Origin: JABAAE01 sp905480545
GTDB lineage: Bacteria; Planctomycetota; Planctomycetia; Pirellulales; Pirellulaceae
Assembly (NCBI GenBank): GCA_943788025.1
Contig: CALSOR010000004.1
Span: forward strand, 496,001-560,000
Length of the DNA: 64,000 nt
Direction: 5' to 3'
Position 1 is the stretch's first letter, and every line of letters starts with the position of its first letter. The notes under the pieces are model-generated. The model was not told the origin of the DNA. It searched no databases and was given only the letters and a program-made list of their open reading frames with translations. Below, in pieces: positions 1-8,815 of this stretch. The position numbers were made by a program, and so were the translations under genes.

Positions 1-156
1 TTCAACGGCAGCAACTGGCTTGTGCGCTAGTTCATAAACAACAGATTCGACTTTTTGAGAAATCGCTTTCTTGGGCACCTCTGACTGAAGCGCGTACAGA
101 TCAAGACCGATGCTTGCCCATACGAGGAAAAATGATAGCAATAATGCAAATCTCAT
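1..156 (-). CDS. 5' part of a secreted protein (partial)
   Basis: An open minus-strand frame starts at ATG 156 and runs off the left edge (52 codons seen). It begins MRFALLLSFFLVWASIG, a typical signal peptide with one early arginine and a long hydrophobic core, with likely cleavage near residues 16-24. The remainder (…LQSEVPKKAISQKVESVVYE…) is hydrophilic and shows no family motif. A GTG lies one codon upstream. It is transcribed divergently from the giant gene at 570, across a shared intergenic region of about 410 bp. The family cannot be named from this fragment. Confidence 0.6.
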   Translation of the reverse strand, partial: MRFALLLSFFLVWASIGLDLYALQSEVPKKAISQKVESVVYELAHKPVAAVE

Positions 157-569
157 CACTAAATCGCGACCCAACAGACTCTAAACTTCCCCCTCAATTT
201 CTTTGAGGTCGAGAGGTTAGGAGGAAAACGAAAACTCGTCAAGCCAGTTTGGGTTTCGGTTCGCTAGGTTAAAAGCTATCGCTAATTTGGCATGAATCGA
301 GTTTTCAATTTCAGGGGAACGTGAAAACATCGTTTTTCGGCCAACTTTATGGTTATTTCCCTCCAAACGACGCTTGCTGCATCCGAATCAAATCTCCGGT
401 ATAGGTAAATGTTGACACTCCTATTTATCCCAATCAGACTGGTAACATACCCATTTGTTTTCGGCAGCCATCCTTTTTATTGCCGACTTTTTGCAAACGA
501 AAAAAACATGCTTTTGTGCTGTTCGTTCGCTTAGCCCCACCTCAATTCTGTCTCGACCACCCGCTCATC
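157..569. other. divergent intergenic region
   Basis: About 410 bp between the divergent partial gene and the giant gene. A TTGACA at 412-417 is a possible -35 for the rightward gene, but I see no good -10 at the right spacing. A TTG-started frame at 455 and the in-frame TTG at 480 of the giant gene lie here; neither has a Shine-Dalgarno sequence. No RNA gene or strong hairpin was seen. Confidence 0.4.
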
Positions 570-3500
570 ATGTATTACGTGCTTTGCGTATTTTGCGCTA
601 CAATTCTACCTACGCAAGACCAACGGGTGAAACTTGATTTCACTCGAATTTCCCAACCGGTCGTTGCCAGCCAACTCGAACTGAGTGACGAACAACGCTC
701 CAAAGTAGCCGATTTGCTCACCGAGCGTATCAACAAACTTGCCGCCGCAAAGCCAGCGGATCGGGCCGCGATCAGATCCGCGAACAACGACGCCCTAAAG
801 GCACTGCTGTCCCCGACCCAGCTAGCAAAATACCAGGTGCTGCTCAAAGGAGGAAAGCTCCGATTCAACTTCCGTGGTGAAAACTGGGCGGACGTTTTGA
901 ATTGGTTTGCTAGTGAATCGGAGTTGTCGCTTGTCATGAACGAAACTCCGCCAGGCGATTTTACTTATTCTGATCAAAAAGAGTATTCATCACCTCAGGC
1001 AATTGACTTGCTAAACAGTATCCTTCTCAGCAAAGGCTACACCCTGATTCGTCGGGAGAAGATGCTCATCGTCGCCAACCTGACCACCGGGATTCCGTAC
1101 GAACTGGTTCCGACAGAGACGCTCGAAGGCCTCGCCCTTCGAGGTAAATTTGAATGGGTACGAATCAAATTCCCATTGCAGGGACGTCCCATCGCTGCCG
1201 TCCTTGACGAAGTCAAACCGATGATCAGTAACAACGGAATGGCTACTGCCCTGACTGCCTCTGGCCAACTCATGGTGACTGAGACGGCCGGAAAAATGGA
1301 AGCCATTGGAGTTTTGGTTTCGGCGGTACCCATTCCGACCCCTCCGCCAAAACCACCCAAAGCACCCGACCCACCTCCCAACATTTTTGTTGTCCATTCC
1401 GCGAAAGGTCTGGACATTGACGGAACGGTCGAGACCATCCAAAAATTCTTTGCGACCACGTCGGTTGCCGGAGATGCCAAGGCGGAAGAAATTCAGGTTT
1501 ACGCTCCGCAGGCTCAACAAGATCTGATCAAATCTTCACTCGACAAAATGATCTCCAATGCTTCGAACGAGCTGCGGGTCTTTACGGATGTCTATCCGAT
1601 TGACCGATTGTCAATTGCTAACGTACAGGAACAACTTTCCACTCTCTTTCCAGAAACCAAATTCACGATCGATACGGAAAATTCTCGACTCGTGGTTTCT
1701 GCGAATACCAAAACCCATGGTGGTGTCAAAGAAACCCTGACGAAATTAGGCGCATCCAGCCAGGCAACATCGGATAAAACCGTTTTCGTATATTCAGTGG
1801 CTAAAGAAGAAGCGGAAAATCTGGCGACGGTCTTAAGTGAAATGCTGCCACGAGCCCAAGTTATCGTACAAGGCAACCGAATCGCCGTCCGAGCCAACCC
1901 ATCCGATCATCTGATTGCCAAATCACTAGTCGACCAAATATCGAGCACTGCCAACCCAAAAACGGCGATGCTTTTGCGATTCTATGACCTTAATGAAAAT
2001 CTTTCAGACATAACCACGACGATTCAGGCCATGGCCAAAGAGGGAACCGTGACTTGGCTTGAATCTCGAAAAAAGCTCTCGGTTATTGCTGATGCAAAAA
2101 CGCATGAACTCGTCAAGAAGACAATTGAACAGGTCAACTTGGACTTGCCCAAACCAAAACCAAAGTCACTTAAAATTTTTAACGTTAGCCCTGCCCAAAA
2201 AGAAAAATTCTCGCAAGTATTCGCCGAACTTGTTGGAGAATTCGGTGACGCGTCATTGATCACAGGTGCTGCCCCCAACGAAATCGCAATTCTGGCGGAC
2301 ACAGAACAACAAGCAGCCGTTGAGTCGGTCATCAATTCGCTCGCTAACTTGAAATCATTCTCAGAAAAAGAACTAACCGCCATCGAGATTTCCGTCGATG
2401 ACTCTGCCCAACTCGTTACGTTGTTGAACGAGAAATTGAAAGGGATCGAGTTTCTCGTGAATCCCGAAAAGACCACTCTATTCGCTTGGATTTCCAAACC
2501 GGAAATTGAGTCGGTCAAAAAGACGGTCAAAACTGTTGAAGCATTGTTACCCAAAAAATTGACCTCAACACTCGAAGTCTATGAGGTTACTGGTTCAGTC
2601 GATGAAATAGTCAGTTTTATTTCTCCTATCGCCTCCAGTGCCAAGGTGACTTCAGATGCAGCCAATCAACGAATTGTGGTTTGGGCCAACTCCTTGGATC
2701 ACGCAAAAATTAAGGCAACGATCGACAAAGTCGACGTACTTTCCAAAAAACAAAAATCGCTAGAGATTTATGAGCTTAAAAATGCTGCGGCCTCTGTTGC
2801 CCAAACCATGATCTCCAACCTTGACGTGGACGCGACTGTCACCACCAGCGAAGACTCCAAATCGATTCTGGTTTGGGCGGCGCCTGAGGACCATGTCAGA
2901 ATCAAATCGATGGTTGATCGTCTATCAGTTTTGAAAACGACGCAGCAGTCCCAAGTCGCACTGTATTCGGTTGACCGTGCAGCAGCCGAAACAACATTGT
3001 CCGCCGTCCAAGCCGTTTTCCCAGATGCAAACCTCTCGCTGGATGCATCTTCAGAAAAAATCATTTGCATTGCCGACGAAGAGCTCCAAGTTCAAATCAA
3101 GTCACTGGTTGAAAAGCTTCAACCTGCCAAACCATCGACTCCCAAAGTCCTGATGTCCTATGAGTTAAAGCACTCGGATGCCGCTTTGGTCGTCGGAATG
3201 CTGTCTGATTTGCATCCTGAAATTCGTTTTGCCGCCGATGAACGTGCTAACCGGGTACTCGTCACTGCAGAACTGGGAGAGCAACCCAGATTCAAGGCCA
3301 TCATCGGGCAACTCGATGCCAAAGCTTCAGATCGCGACGAGAAAGTTCTCGAAACGTACCCCATTGATTCAACCAAGACCACCGTCGTCACCGATCTCAT
3401 TCAACCGTTGTTGCCGGACATGAAATTTTCAGTGGACGAAACGTCGCAAAATCTTGTTGCGGTAGGGACGCCGTTCGAACAACAAAAGCTTGCTAAACTT

Positions 3501-6500
3501 CTGGGTCAAATCAAAGACGGCAAGTCCGAAAACAAAATCCTTAAAAACTACTCGACCGGTTCGGCGCCCATTGAGGAAGTTCAAAACGTCCTGCTCCAAG
3601 TCGTTCCGTCGGCCATCATCGCCGTCAACGGTGGAGAAGGAAAAATGGTGGTTTGGGCCACCGCAGAGGAACAGAAGTTGATTGAGTCGGCAATCAATCA
3701 ATTGAACAACGTGGGCGGCGATATGTCGCTCAAAAATTATGATCTGAACAAGCAAGTTACGGGCGATATCCTGACTTTGCTCCAGGGTCTTTCAAAAACG
3801 GCTCGGCTAGCCCTTTCGACCGATGGAAAACAACTGGTTATCTACGCGACCGAAACCGATCAAAAACTGTTTGCGGGGGTCGTCGATGAACTCATCAAAT
3901 CCGATACATCTGCTCTCAGCCTGAAAGCGTACGTCGCAAGTGACGATGTCATCTCCTCCACCAGTGCTGTCGTGGTTGACTCATTTCCAAATGCAAAACT
4001 GGTAGTACAACCAGATGCTGGAAAACTGGTTATCTGGGCGAGTAATGAAGATCACGCCAAAATCCAAAAGGCAATTGATGATTTGAAATCGCAACTTTCA
4101 AAACCAAAAACGCCCAAAACAACCGTCATCTATCCGCTGGGAAAAGCCACCAAGCTTTCGGTCATCGATATGATCAATTCTGACGTAGAAGACGCAATCA
4201 TTCTTTCCGATAGCCAGACGGATCGTATCATCGTTCGAGCGAACTCTGAAACACACCTCGCCGTTGAACAAATCGTTTCCGACTTGAAAAAAACATTCGA
4301 TATCGTTGGTGAAAAGACTATCAAATCTCATGCCGTCAGAAATGATATCAAGGCCCAAGCAACAACGACGATCGCATCCCTGCTTCCTGCTGTGGAATTT
4401 ATCACCAATGGCGATGACACATTGATCCTTGTCAAAGCCACTGCAAACGATCATGAATCAGTCGACGAATTAATTAAAACGCTGGATACCGAAATTGCCC
4501 GGAAAACACCTCGCACAATCGCCTCGTACGAACTGACCAACCTGGAAAAAATGCTGGCTATTCAAATCCTTTCCAATCGGTTTCCCGAAATCACATTCGT
4601 TACCGAAGACAACACCTCGAGGCTCCTAACGTGGGCCAACCCCGGCGAGCACAATCAAATCCCTCTGATTCTCAAAGGATTGGAGGCTGCCGTCGCCGTC
4701 GAGAACGAAAAGAAAGTCGAAGTCTACAATATAGACGCGGAAAAAATGATAGCGGCGGATGTATTGGATTTGATCGATTCGAAGCTGAAAGAGAACCTAA
4801 CCATCCAAGTTGCAACGGCAACTAATAGCCTCGTGGTTCGCGCCTCAGCAGCTCAACATGCAAAGCTGAAATCGGCCGTTGATGCGGTCGTCATGCAAAT
4901 CAAACCGCTCCCAAAGCCCACGTCCCTAGTTTACGAATTTCCGCTAGGAAATGCATTAGCCGTCAGCCAGTTGGTTTCGCCGCTGCTTAGCAATACAACG
5001 ATTTCTGTCGCCGCAGATGGAAAAAAATTGATTGCTACCTCGAATATGGAAGGCCACAATTTGATTGCATCGGTTTTGGATCAACTGAAAGACGAACCCC
5101 AATCGAAGGATACCGAGACCATTGTTTACAAAATGAATGCGGCAACGCCTTCTGTTATCAACAGTGCGATCGCAGCGATGTCGCCCAAAGCACGTATCAC
5201 GGCGGACGATAGTTCCATGTCACTGATTGTGACGACTTCAAAAGTTGAGCACGCAGTAATCGCCAACATCCTGAAACAAATCAACGATTCCTCTCTGGGG
5301 AAAAAAACCGAAGTCTTTGTGTTGAAAACAGCCAGTCCTGCGTCGCTTGTCAGCGCCATTTCGGCATTGGTTTCCAATTCATCGGTTACGGCGGACGTTC
5401 CGACGAATTCGGTGGTTGTCACAGCACTGGCAACAGACTTTCCTCAAATTCAATCGATTGTGGATAAGCTCGATATGGTGGCCGGCGATCGGATCGGAAA
5501 TGTCGTCGCCAAAGTTTACCCCTTTGATCAAAAACTAGTGGATGCTGTCGATATGCAGGCAGTCATCGACGAAGATTTACGAGAGGGAATGAGCGTTCGG
5601 GTCAACGAAATCGGCAACGGATTGATCATACGTACAACGCCCGAGAAACACCAACAGCTCGCCCTGATTTTCGAACAAGTTATCGCCCAAATCCCCGCGA
5701 GTCAAAAAATCGAAACCCGCGTCTATCCCTTGAGTAAAGCCGACCCCAACACGATTGAGAACGTTCTCAGTGCCAAATTTGCTCAGTCTGATTTCGCCGT
5801 GGACGCCAATACACGAACTGTCGTGGCAACAATTTCCGTCGCCGAACATGTCCAACTTAAGACGATTTTGGATCAAATGGATTCATCTGTGGGGGATCGA
5901 ATTGCGGCTTCCAAAGCATTTAAGTTGAAAGTCGCCACTCCGCGAATCGTAGGATCTGCTATTGAGTCATTGCTCCCCAATGCGATTGTCGATTTTGATA
6001 TCGCTTCCAAGACAGTCATCGTCACTGGAACAGAAGAGGAACTGAAATCTGCGGGAGATCTAGTGTTACAGGTCGACGGTTCAGACCTCGGCAAAACGAC
6101 GCAGGTGTACAAACTGGTTGAAGCCGATCCGCGATTCGTCAGCCCGGCAATCGAACAATTATTGCCGGACGCCAAAATTTCAGCAGACCGTTATAGCAAA
6201 GCATTATTTGTTACCGCCACAGAGGAAGAGCATCAACAAGTCGCCAAAATGGTCGATGAATTGAATACGAAAAAAGGCCAGCGATCCGAAGTCTACAAGC
6301 TCAACAACGCTGACGCCCGATATGTAATGCCCGCGGTTCAGTCGCTGCTCCCCAATGCAACCGTTACCGGCGATCGCATCAGCAAACTTCTTTTTGTGAC
6401 GGGAACCGATGACGACCATGCACAGGTGGAAAAACTCGTTGAAAAAATGAATGCGCCCAAGAGTGGTCAGCGATCCGAAGTCTACAAACTGATTGAAGCA

Positions 6501-8660
6501 GACCCGCGATATCTCACCCCTGCAATTCAGGCGTTGCTACCCAACGCGACCGTGTCCGGTGATCGTTATAGCAAAACGGTATTTGTAACCGGAACCGACG
6601 AAGACCATAAACAAGTCGCCGTATTGATCGAAAAACTAAACGGACGCGGTACCGGTCAGACGACTGAAGTGTACAAACTTGCAAAAGCGAGTTCGGTAAT
6701 TATCGAGCCCGCCCTGTCGGCTTTGATTCCCGACGGAAATGTCACAGCGGACAAGATATCCAACACGGTTGTCGTTTCGGCATCCGCAGAGGATCAAGCC
6801 AAAGTGGCGAGCGTGATCGAAAAACTGGATAAAGCGACCGGCGATGAATTGCAATTGATAATTTACCGAAGCAAGTTTGAAAACGCCGATCCGTTGAATC
6901 AGGTTATCGCAAATTTGTTTCGGGACGATCCCGAAGTTCGTATCAACTTTGAATGGGAAAATCAGCGGATCTTGATCGTCACCACAGAGGTCAAACATCA
7001 ACTGATCAAGTCATTGATTGAACAAGTGGATCAGGCCAAACCCAAATATGAAAATCGTTTCGCCAAAGTCTACCATCTGGAGAATATCGATAGTGGAGCG
7101 GCGGAAGGCATTATCAGAAATCTGTACGGGTGGTGGGCACCACGCATCGAAGTTCGCAGAGAACAAGGAACCAATGCGTTGATAGTCGTTGCGACTGATC
7201 AGCAGCATCAGGATCTTGGAAAATCAATCAAAGAAGTTGATGGTGACCTCAGACAACTCGAGGTTTTTCAACTTGTCAACGTGGAACCCTATACGGTGGA
7301 ACTGGCAATCGAACAATTGTTCGCCGAGATTAAGGAAACGATGCGCCCGTCCGCGACCAGCGACCTGGGTACTCAACAATTGTTTGTTCGTGGAACTGAA
7401 GCCCAGATCAAATTGATTCGCGAAATGCTAAAGAAGATGGGCGAATCATTTCAGGACGAAACATCACCGTCCGCAAAAGGGGGCGTACGTACAATTCCGT
7501 TTCGAGGAAATGCGATGGATGCACTTCGCGAAATCGAAGCATTCTGGCCTCGAATCCGCAAAAACAAAATTGAAATCATTCGCTCAGGCGGACCAAAAAT
7601 CAAAAGAAACTATTCGCCTCGAATATCCGACGATACGGTGCCCGAAAAGAAACCGGATTCAGACAATCCTCCCACGGCATTAGATTCCCAACCCAGCAAT
7701 GCTCCTGAGGATTCCGTCCACGGTGGGTGTGGTGGCCAACTCAACGAAAATGAAAATGAAAATAAAAGCGTTGACGATGTTGCAGACTCTAAACAAGTTC
7801 AGGAACCCCAAAAGCCCATCATTCAAATTGAAGGCCTCAGACCCGTCAAACGGAACGACGCCTCGAAGCAGGAAAAAGAAACGCTGAAAAAACAGGGAGA
7901 AGATGCACAAATCATCGTCATCGCGGGCGACAACGAAGTTACAATCGCATCGTCAGACCTGGAAGCATTGGACCAGTTGGAATATTTGTTGCGAACCATT
8001 CAACGTGGAAACCGCGGTGGACTTGGTAGTTCAAACTTCGCGGTTTATTTGTTGAGCAATTCAAGTGCAAAGGATACGGCGAAACTGTTGACTGATCTGT
8101 TTGAGGCCATTCCGGAATCAGAACGGCTTGGAAGCGTGGGGAATGCTGTTTTTGTCGCCGAGGACCGGCTGAATGCAATGGTCGTTTACGGAACTCGAAA
8201 AGAACGAGACGTCATTCAAGAGATTATAGAAGTTCTTGATGCAGAGGACCTCCCTGATTCGTTAACGACACCTTCACCCGAATTGATTCAAATCGAAAAC
8301 TCGTCTGCAGACCGGATCCTAAAAATATTAGAATCGGTTTACAGTAATCAATTGACCTCCGGTGGCGGACGTCGAACAGTCGAAATCCCAGAGGGAGTCA
8401 CGACGGCAGTTGCTTCGATGCTACAACAGATCAATGCCGCCACAACGGGCCCAATTCTCACACTTGGAATGGATGAGAATACCAATTCGATCGTAATGCG
8501 TGCCCCGATGGAACTGGGAAGAGAAATCAAGACTTTTGTCGAAAGACTCGACTCGATAGCGAAAGTTTCTCCGGCCAAAAAAATACGCGTTCTGAAAATG
8601 GAGGGGACCAACGCGGCAAGAGTCCGGTCAATCTTAAACGGCATGACCAACGCCCCTTAG
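570..8660 (+). CDS. giant tandem secretin N-domain (NolW-like) repeat protein
   Basis: About 2,696 residues from ATG 570; the frame is open from TTG 480. I prefer ATG 570 because it puts a hydrophobic stretch (YYVLCVFCATIL) at the N-terminus as a possible export signal. A helical region (LSDEQRSKVADLL…) is followed by an STN/N0-like domain (KLRFNFRGENWADVLNWFA), a Pro-rich linker, then about 30 units of 62-70 residues. Each unit has the order VYxL strand, helix (AIxxLLP), two strands (xVxxDxxSxxxFVTGT), helix (DHxxVxxLVxKLN), which fits the beta-alpha-beta-beta-alpha fold of Secretin_N/NolW domains. Near the C-terminus there is a charged Asn/Glu-rich linker (…QLNENENENKS…), then two more N-domain-like units. 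No secretin pore domain is visible, so it is not a complete secretin. A periplasmic scaffold or adhesion role is inference. Confidence 0.8.
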   Translation: MYYVLCVFCATILPTQDQRVKLDFTRISQPVVASQLELSDEQRSKVADLLTERINKLAAAKPADRAAIRSANNDALKALLSPTQLAKYQVLLKGGKLRFNFRGENWADVLNWFASESELSLVMNETPPGDFTYSDQKEYSSPQAIDLLNSILLSKGYTLIRREKMLIVANLTTGIPYELVPTETLEGLALRGKFEWVRIKFPLQGRPIAAVLDEVKPMISNNGMATALTASGQLMVTETAGKMEAIGVLVSAVPIPTPPPKPPKAPDPPPNIFVVHSAKGLDIDGTVETIQKFFATTSVAGDAKAEEIQVYAPQAQQDLIKSSLDKMISNASNELRVFTDVYPIDRLSIANVQEQLSTLFPETKFTIDTENSRLVVSANTKTHGGVKETLTKLGASSQATSDKTVFVYSVAKEEAENLATVLSEMLPRAQVIVQGNRIAVRANPSDHLIAKSLVDQISSTANPKTAMLLRFYDLNENLSDITTTIQAMAKEGTVTWLESRKKLSVIADAKTHELVKKTIEQVNLDLPKPKPKSLKIFNVSPAQKEKFSQVFAELVGEFGDASLITGAAPNEIAILADTEQQAAVESVINSLANLKSFSEKELTAIEISVDDSAQLVTLLNEKLKGIEFLVNPEKTTLFAWISKPEIESVKKTVKTVEALLPKKLTSTLEVYEVTGSVDEIVSFISPIASSAKVTSDAANQRIVVWANSLDHAKIKATIDKVDVLSKKQKSLEIYELKNAAASVAQTMISNLDVDATVTTSEDSKSILVWAAPEDHVRIKSMVDRLSVLKTTQQSQVALYSVDRAAAETTLSAVQAVFPDANLSLDASSEKIICIADEELQVQIKSLVEKLQPAKPSTPKVLMSYELKHSDAALVVGMLSDLHPEIRFAADERANRVLVTAELGEQPRFKAIIGQLDAKASDRDEKVLETYPIDSTKTTVVTDLIQPLLPDMKFSVDETSQNLVAVGTPFEQQKLAKLLGQIKDGKSENKILKNYSTGSAPIEEVQNVLLQVVPSAIIAVNGGEGKMVVWATAEEQKLIESAINQLNNVGGDMSLKNYDLNKQVTGDILTLLQGLSKTARLALSTDGKQLVIYATETDQKLFAGVVDELIKSDTSALSLKAYVASDDVISSTSAVVVDSFPNAKLVVQPDAGKLVIWASNEDHAKIQKAIDDLKSQLSKPKTPKTTVIYPLGKATKLSVIDMINSDVEDAIILSDSQTDRIIVRANSETHLAVEQIVSDLKKTFDIVGEKTIKSHAVRNDIKAQATTTIASLLPAVEFITNGDDTLILVKATANDHESVDELIKTLDTEIARKTPRTIASYELTNLEKMLAIQILSNRFPEITFVTEDNTSRLLTWANPGEHNQIPLILKGLEAAVAVENEKKVEVYNIDAEKMIAADVLDLIDSKLKENLTIQVATATNSLVVRASAAQHAKLKSAVDAVVMQIKPLPKPTSLVYEFPLGNALAVSQLVSPLLSNTTISVAADGKKLIATSNMEGHNLIASVLDQLKDEPQSKDTETIVYKMNAATPSVINSAIAAMSPKARITADDSSMSLIVTTSKVEHAVIANILKQINDSSLGKKTEVFVLKTASPASLVSAISALVSNSSVTADVPTNSVVVTALATDFPQIQSIVDKLDMVAGDRIGNVVAKVYPFDQKLVDAVDMQAVIDEDLREGMSVRVNEIGNGLIIRTTPEKHQQLALIFEQVIAQIPASQKIETRVYPLSKADPNTIENVLSAKFAQSDFAVDANTRTVVATISVAEHVQLKTILDQMDSSVGDRIAASKAFKLKVATPRIVGSAIESLLPNAIVDFDIASKTVIVTGTEEELKSAGDLVLQVDGSDLGKTTQVYKLVEADPRFVSPAIEQLLPDAKISADRYSKALFVTATEEEHQQVAKMVDELNTKKGQRSEVYKLNNADARYVMPAVQSLLPNATVTGDRISKLLFVTGTDDDHAQVEKLVEKMNAPKSGQRSEVYKLIEADPRYLTPAIQALLPNATVSGDRYSKTVFVTGTDEDHKQVAVLIEKLNGRGTGQTTEVYKLAKASSVIIEPALSALIPDGNVTADKISNTVVVSASAEDQAKVASVIEKLDKATGDELQLIIYRSKFENADPLNQVIANLFRDDPEVRINFEWENQRILIVTTEVKHQLIKSLIEQVDQAKPKYENRFAKVYHLENIDSGAAEGIIRNLYGWWAPRIEVRREQGTNALIVVATDQQHQDLGKSIKEVDGDLRQLEVFQLVNVEPYTVELAIEQLFAEIKETMRPSATSDLGTQQLFVRGTEAQIKLIREMLKKMGESFQDETSPSAKGGVRTIPFRGNAMDALREIEAFWPRIRKNKIEIIRSGGPKIKRNYSPRISDDTVPEKKPDSDNPPTALDSQPSNAPEDSVHGGCGGQLNENENENKSVDDVADSKQVQEPQKPIIQIEGLRPVKRNDASKQEKETLKKQGEDAQIIVIAGDNEVTIASSDLEALDQLEYLLRTIQRGNRGGLGSSNFAVYLLSNSSAKDTAKLLTDLFEAIPESERLGSVGNAVFVAEDRLNAMVVYGTRKERDVIQEIIEVLDAEDLPDSLTTPSPELIQIENSSADRILKILESVYSNQLTSGGGRRTVEIPEGVTTAVASMLQQINAATTGPILTLGMDENTNSIVMRAPMELGREIKTFVERLDSIAKVSPAKKIRVLKMEGTNAARVRSILNGMTNAP
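6096..6659 (+). repeat. three near-identical secretin N-domain units
   Basis: In the giant gene, units starting at 6096, 6282 and 6471 (62, 63 and 63 codons) are much more alike than the others. Each carries VYKL…AD.R…PA…LLP.A…DR.SK…FVT.T…H.QV. The last two share the same opening bases (cgatccgaagtctacaa). This marks recent duplication inside an older, diverged array. Confidence 0.75.
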
Positions 8661-8708
8661 TAAACAGCCATAATGTTCCGAGGATGAATCTCAGCCGACG
8701 TCTTCCCC

Positions 8709-8770
8709 ATGGTGTCAAAAAAGTCGAACGAACATTCTGAACGGTTAAAAACGAGGCAGCCGAATTCGAA
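8709..8770 (-). mobile_element. solo right-end relic of the DDE insertion sequence
   Basis: GTGTCAAAAAAGTCGAACGA followed by …TGAACGG..AAAAACGAGGC… is the reverse complement of the right end of the element at 22291-23832 (…gcctcgtttttcaccgttcaa…gttcgttcgacttttttgacac). Homology fades after GAATTCGAA near 8770, just before the 16-bp tRNA-like sequence. No transposase sequence accompanies it. Confidence 0.65.
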
Positions 8771-8771
8771 G

Positions 8772-8787
8772 CCCTACGGGGTTCGAA
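8772..8787. other. 16-bp copy of tRNA-Glu 3' end; candidate att site
   Basis: CCCTACGGGGTTCGAA is identical to 34861-34876, which encodes the T-loop to acceptor part of tRNA-Glu next to the integrase gene. The identity stops exactly at both sides. Direct orientation on the same strand fits attL/attR of an integrated element. This is an inference from one exact match. Confidence 0.4.
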
Positions 8788-8815
8788 AAACATTCACCGT
8801 CGGATTCTGCTTTGT

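Noticed and set aside
412..450. TTGACA near 412 as a defined promoter of the giant gene
   Set aside because: No acceptable -10 at 16-18 bp spacing; kept only as a remark.
575..8650. Many antisense and shifted frames of 60-176 codons across the giant gene
   Set aside because: They lie wholly inside a continuous repeat-protein frame, have skewed composition and show no motif or start context.
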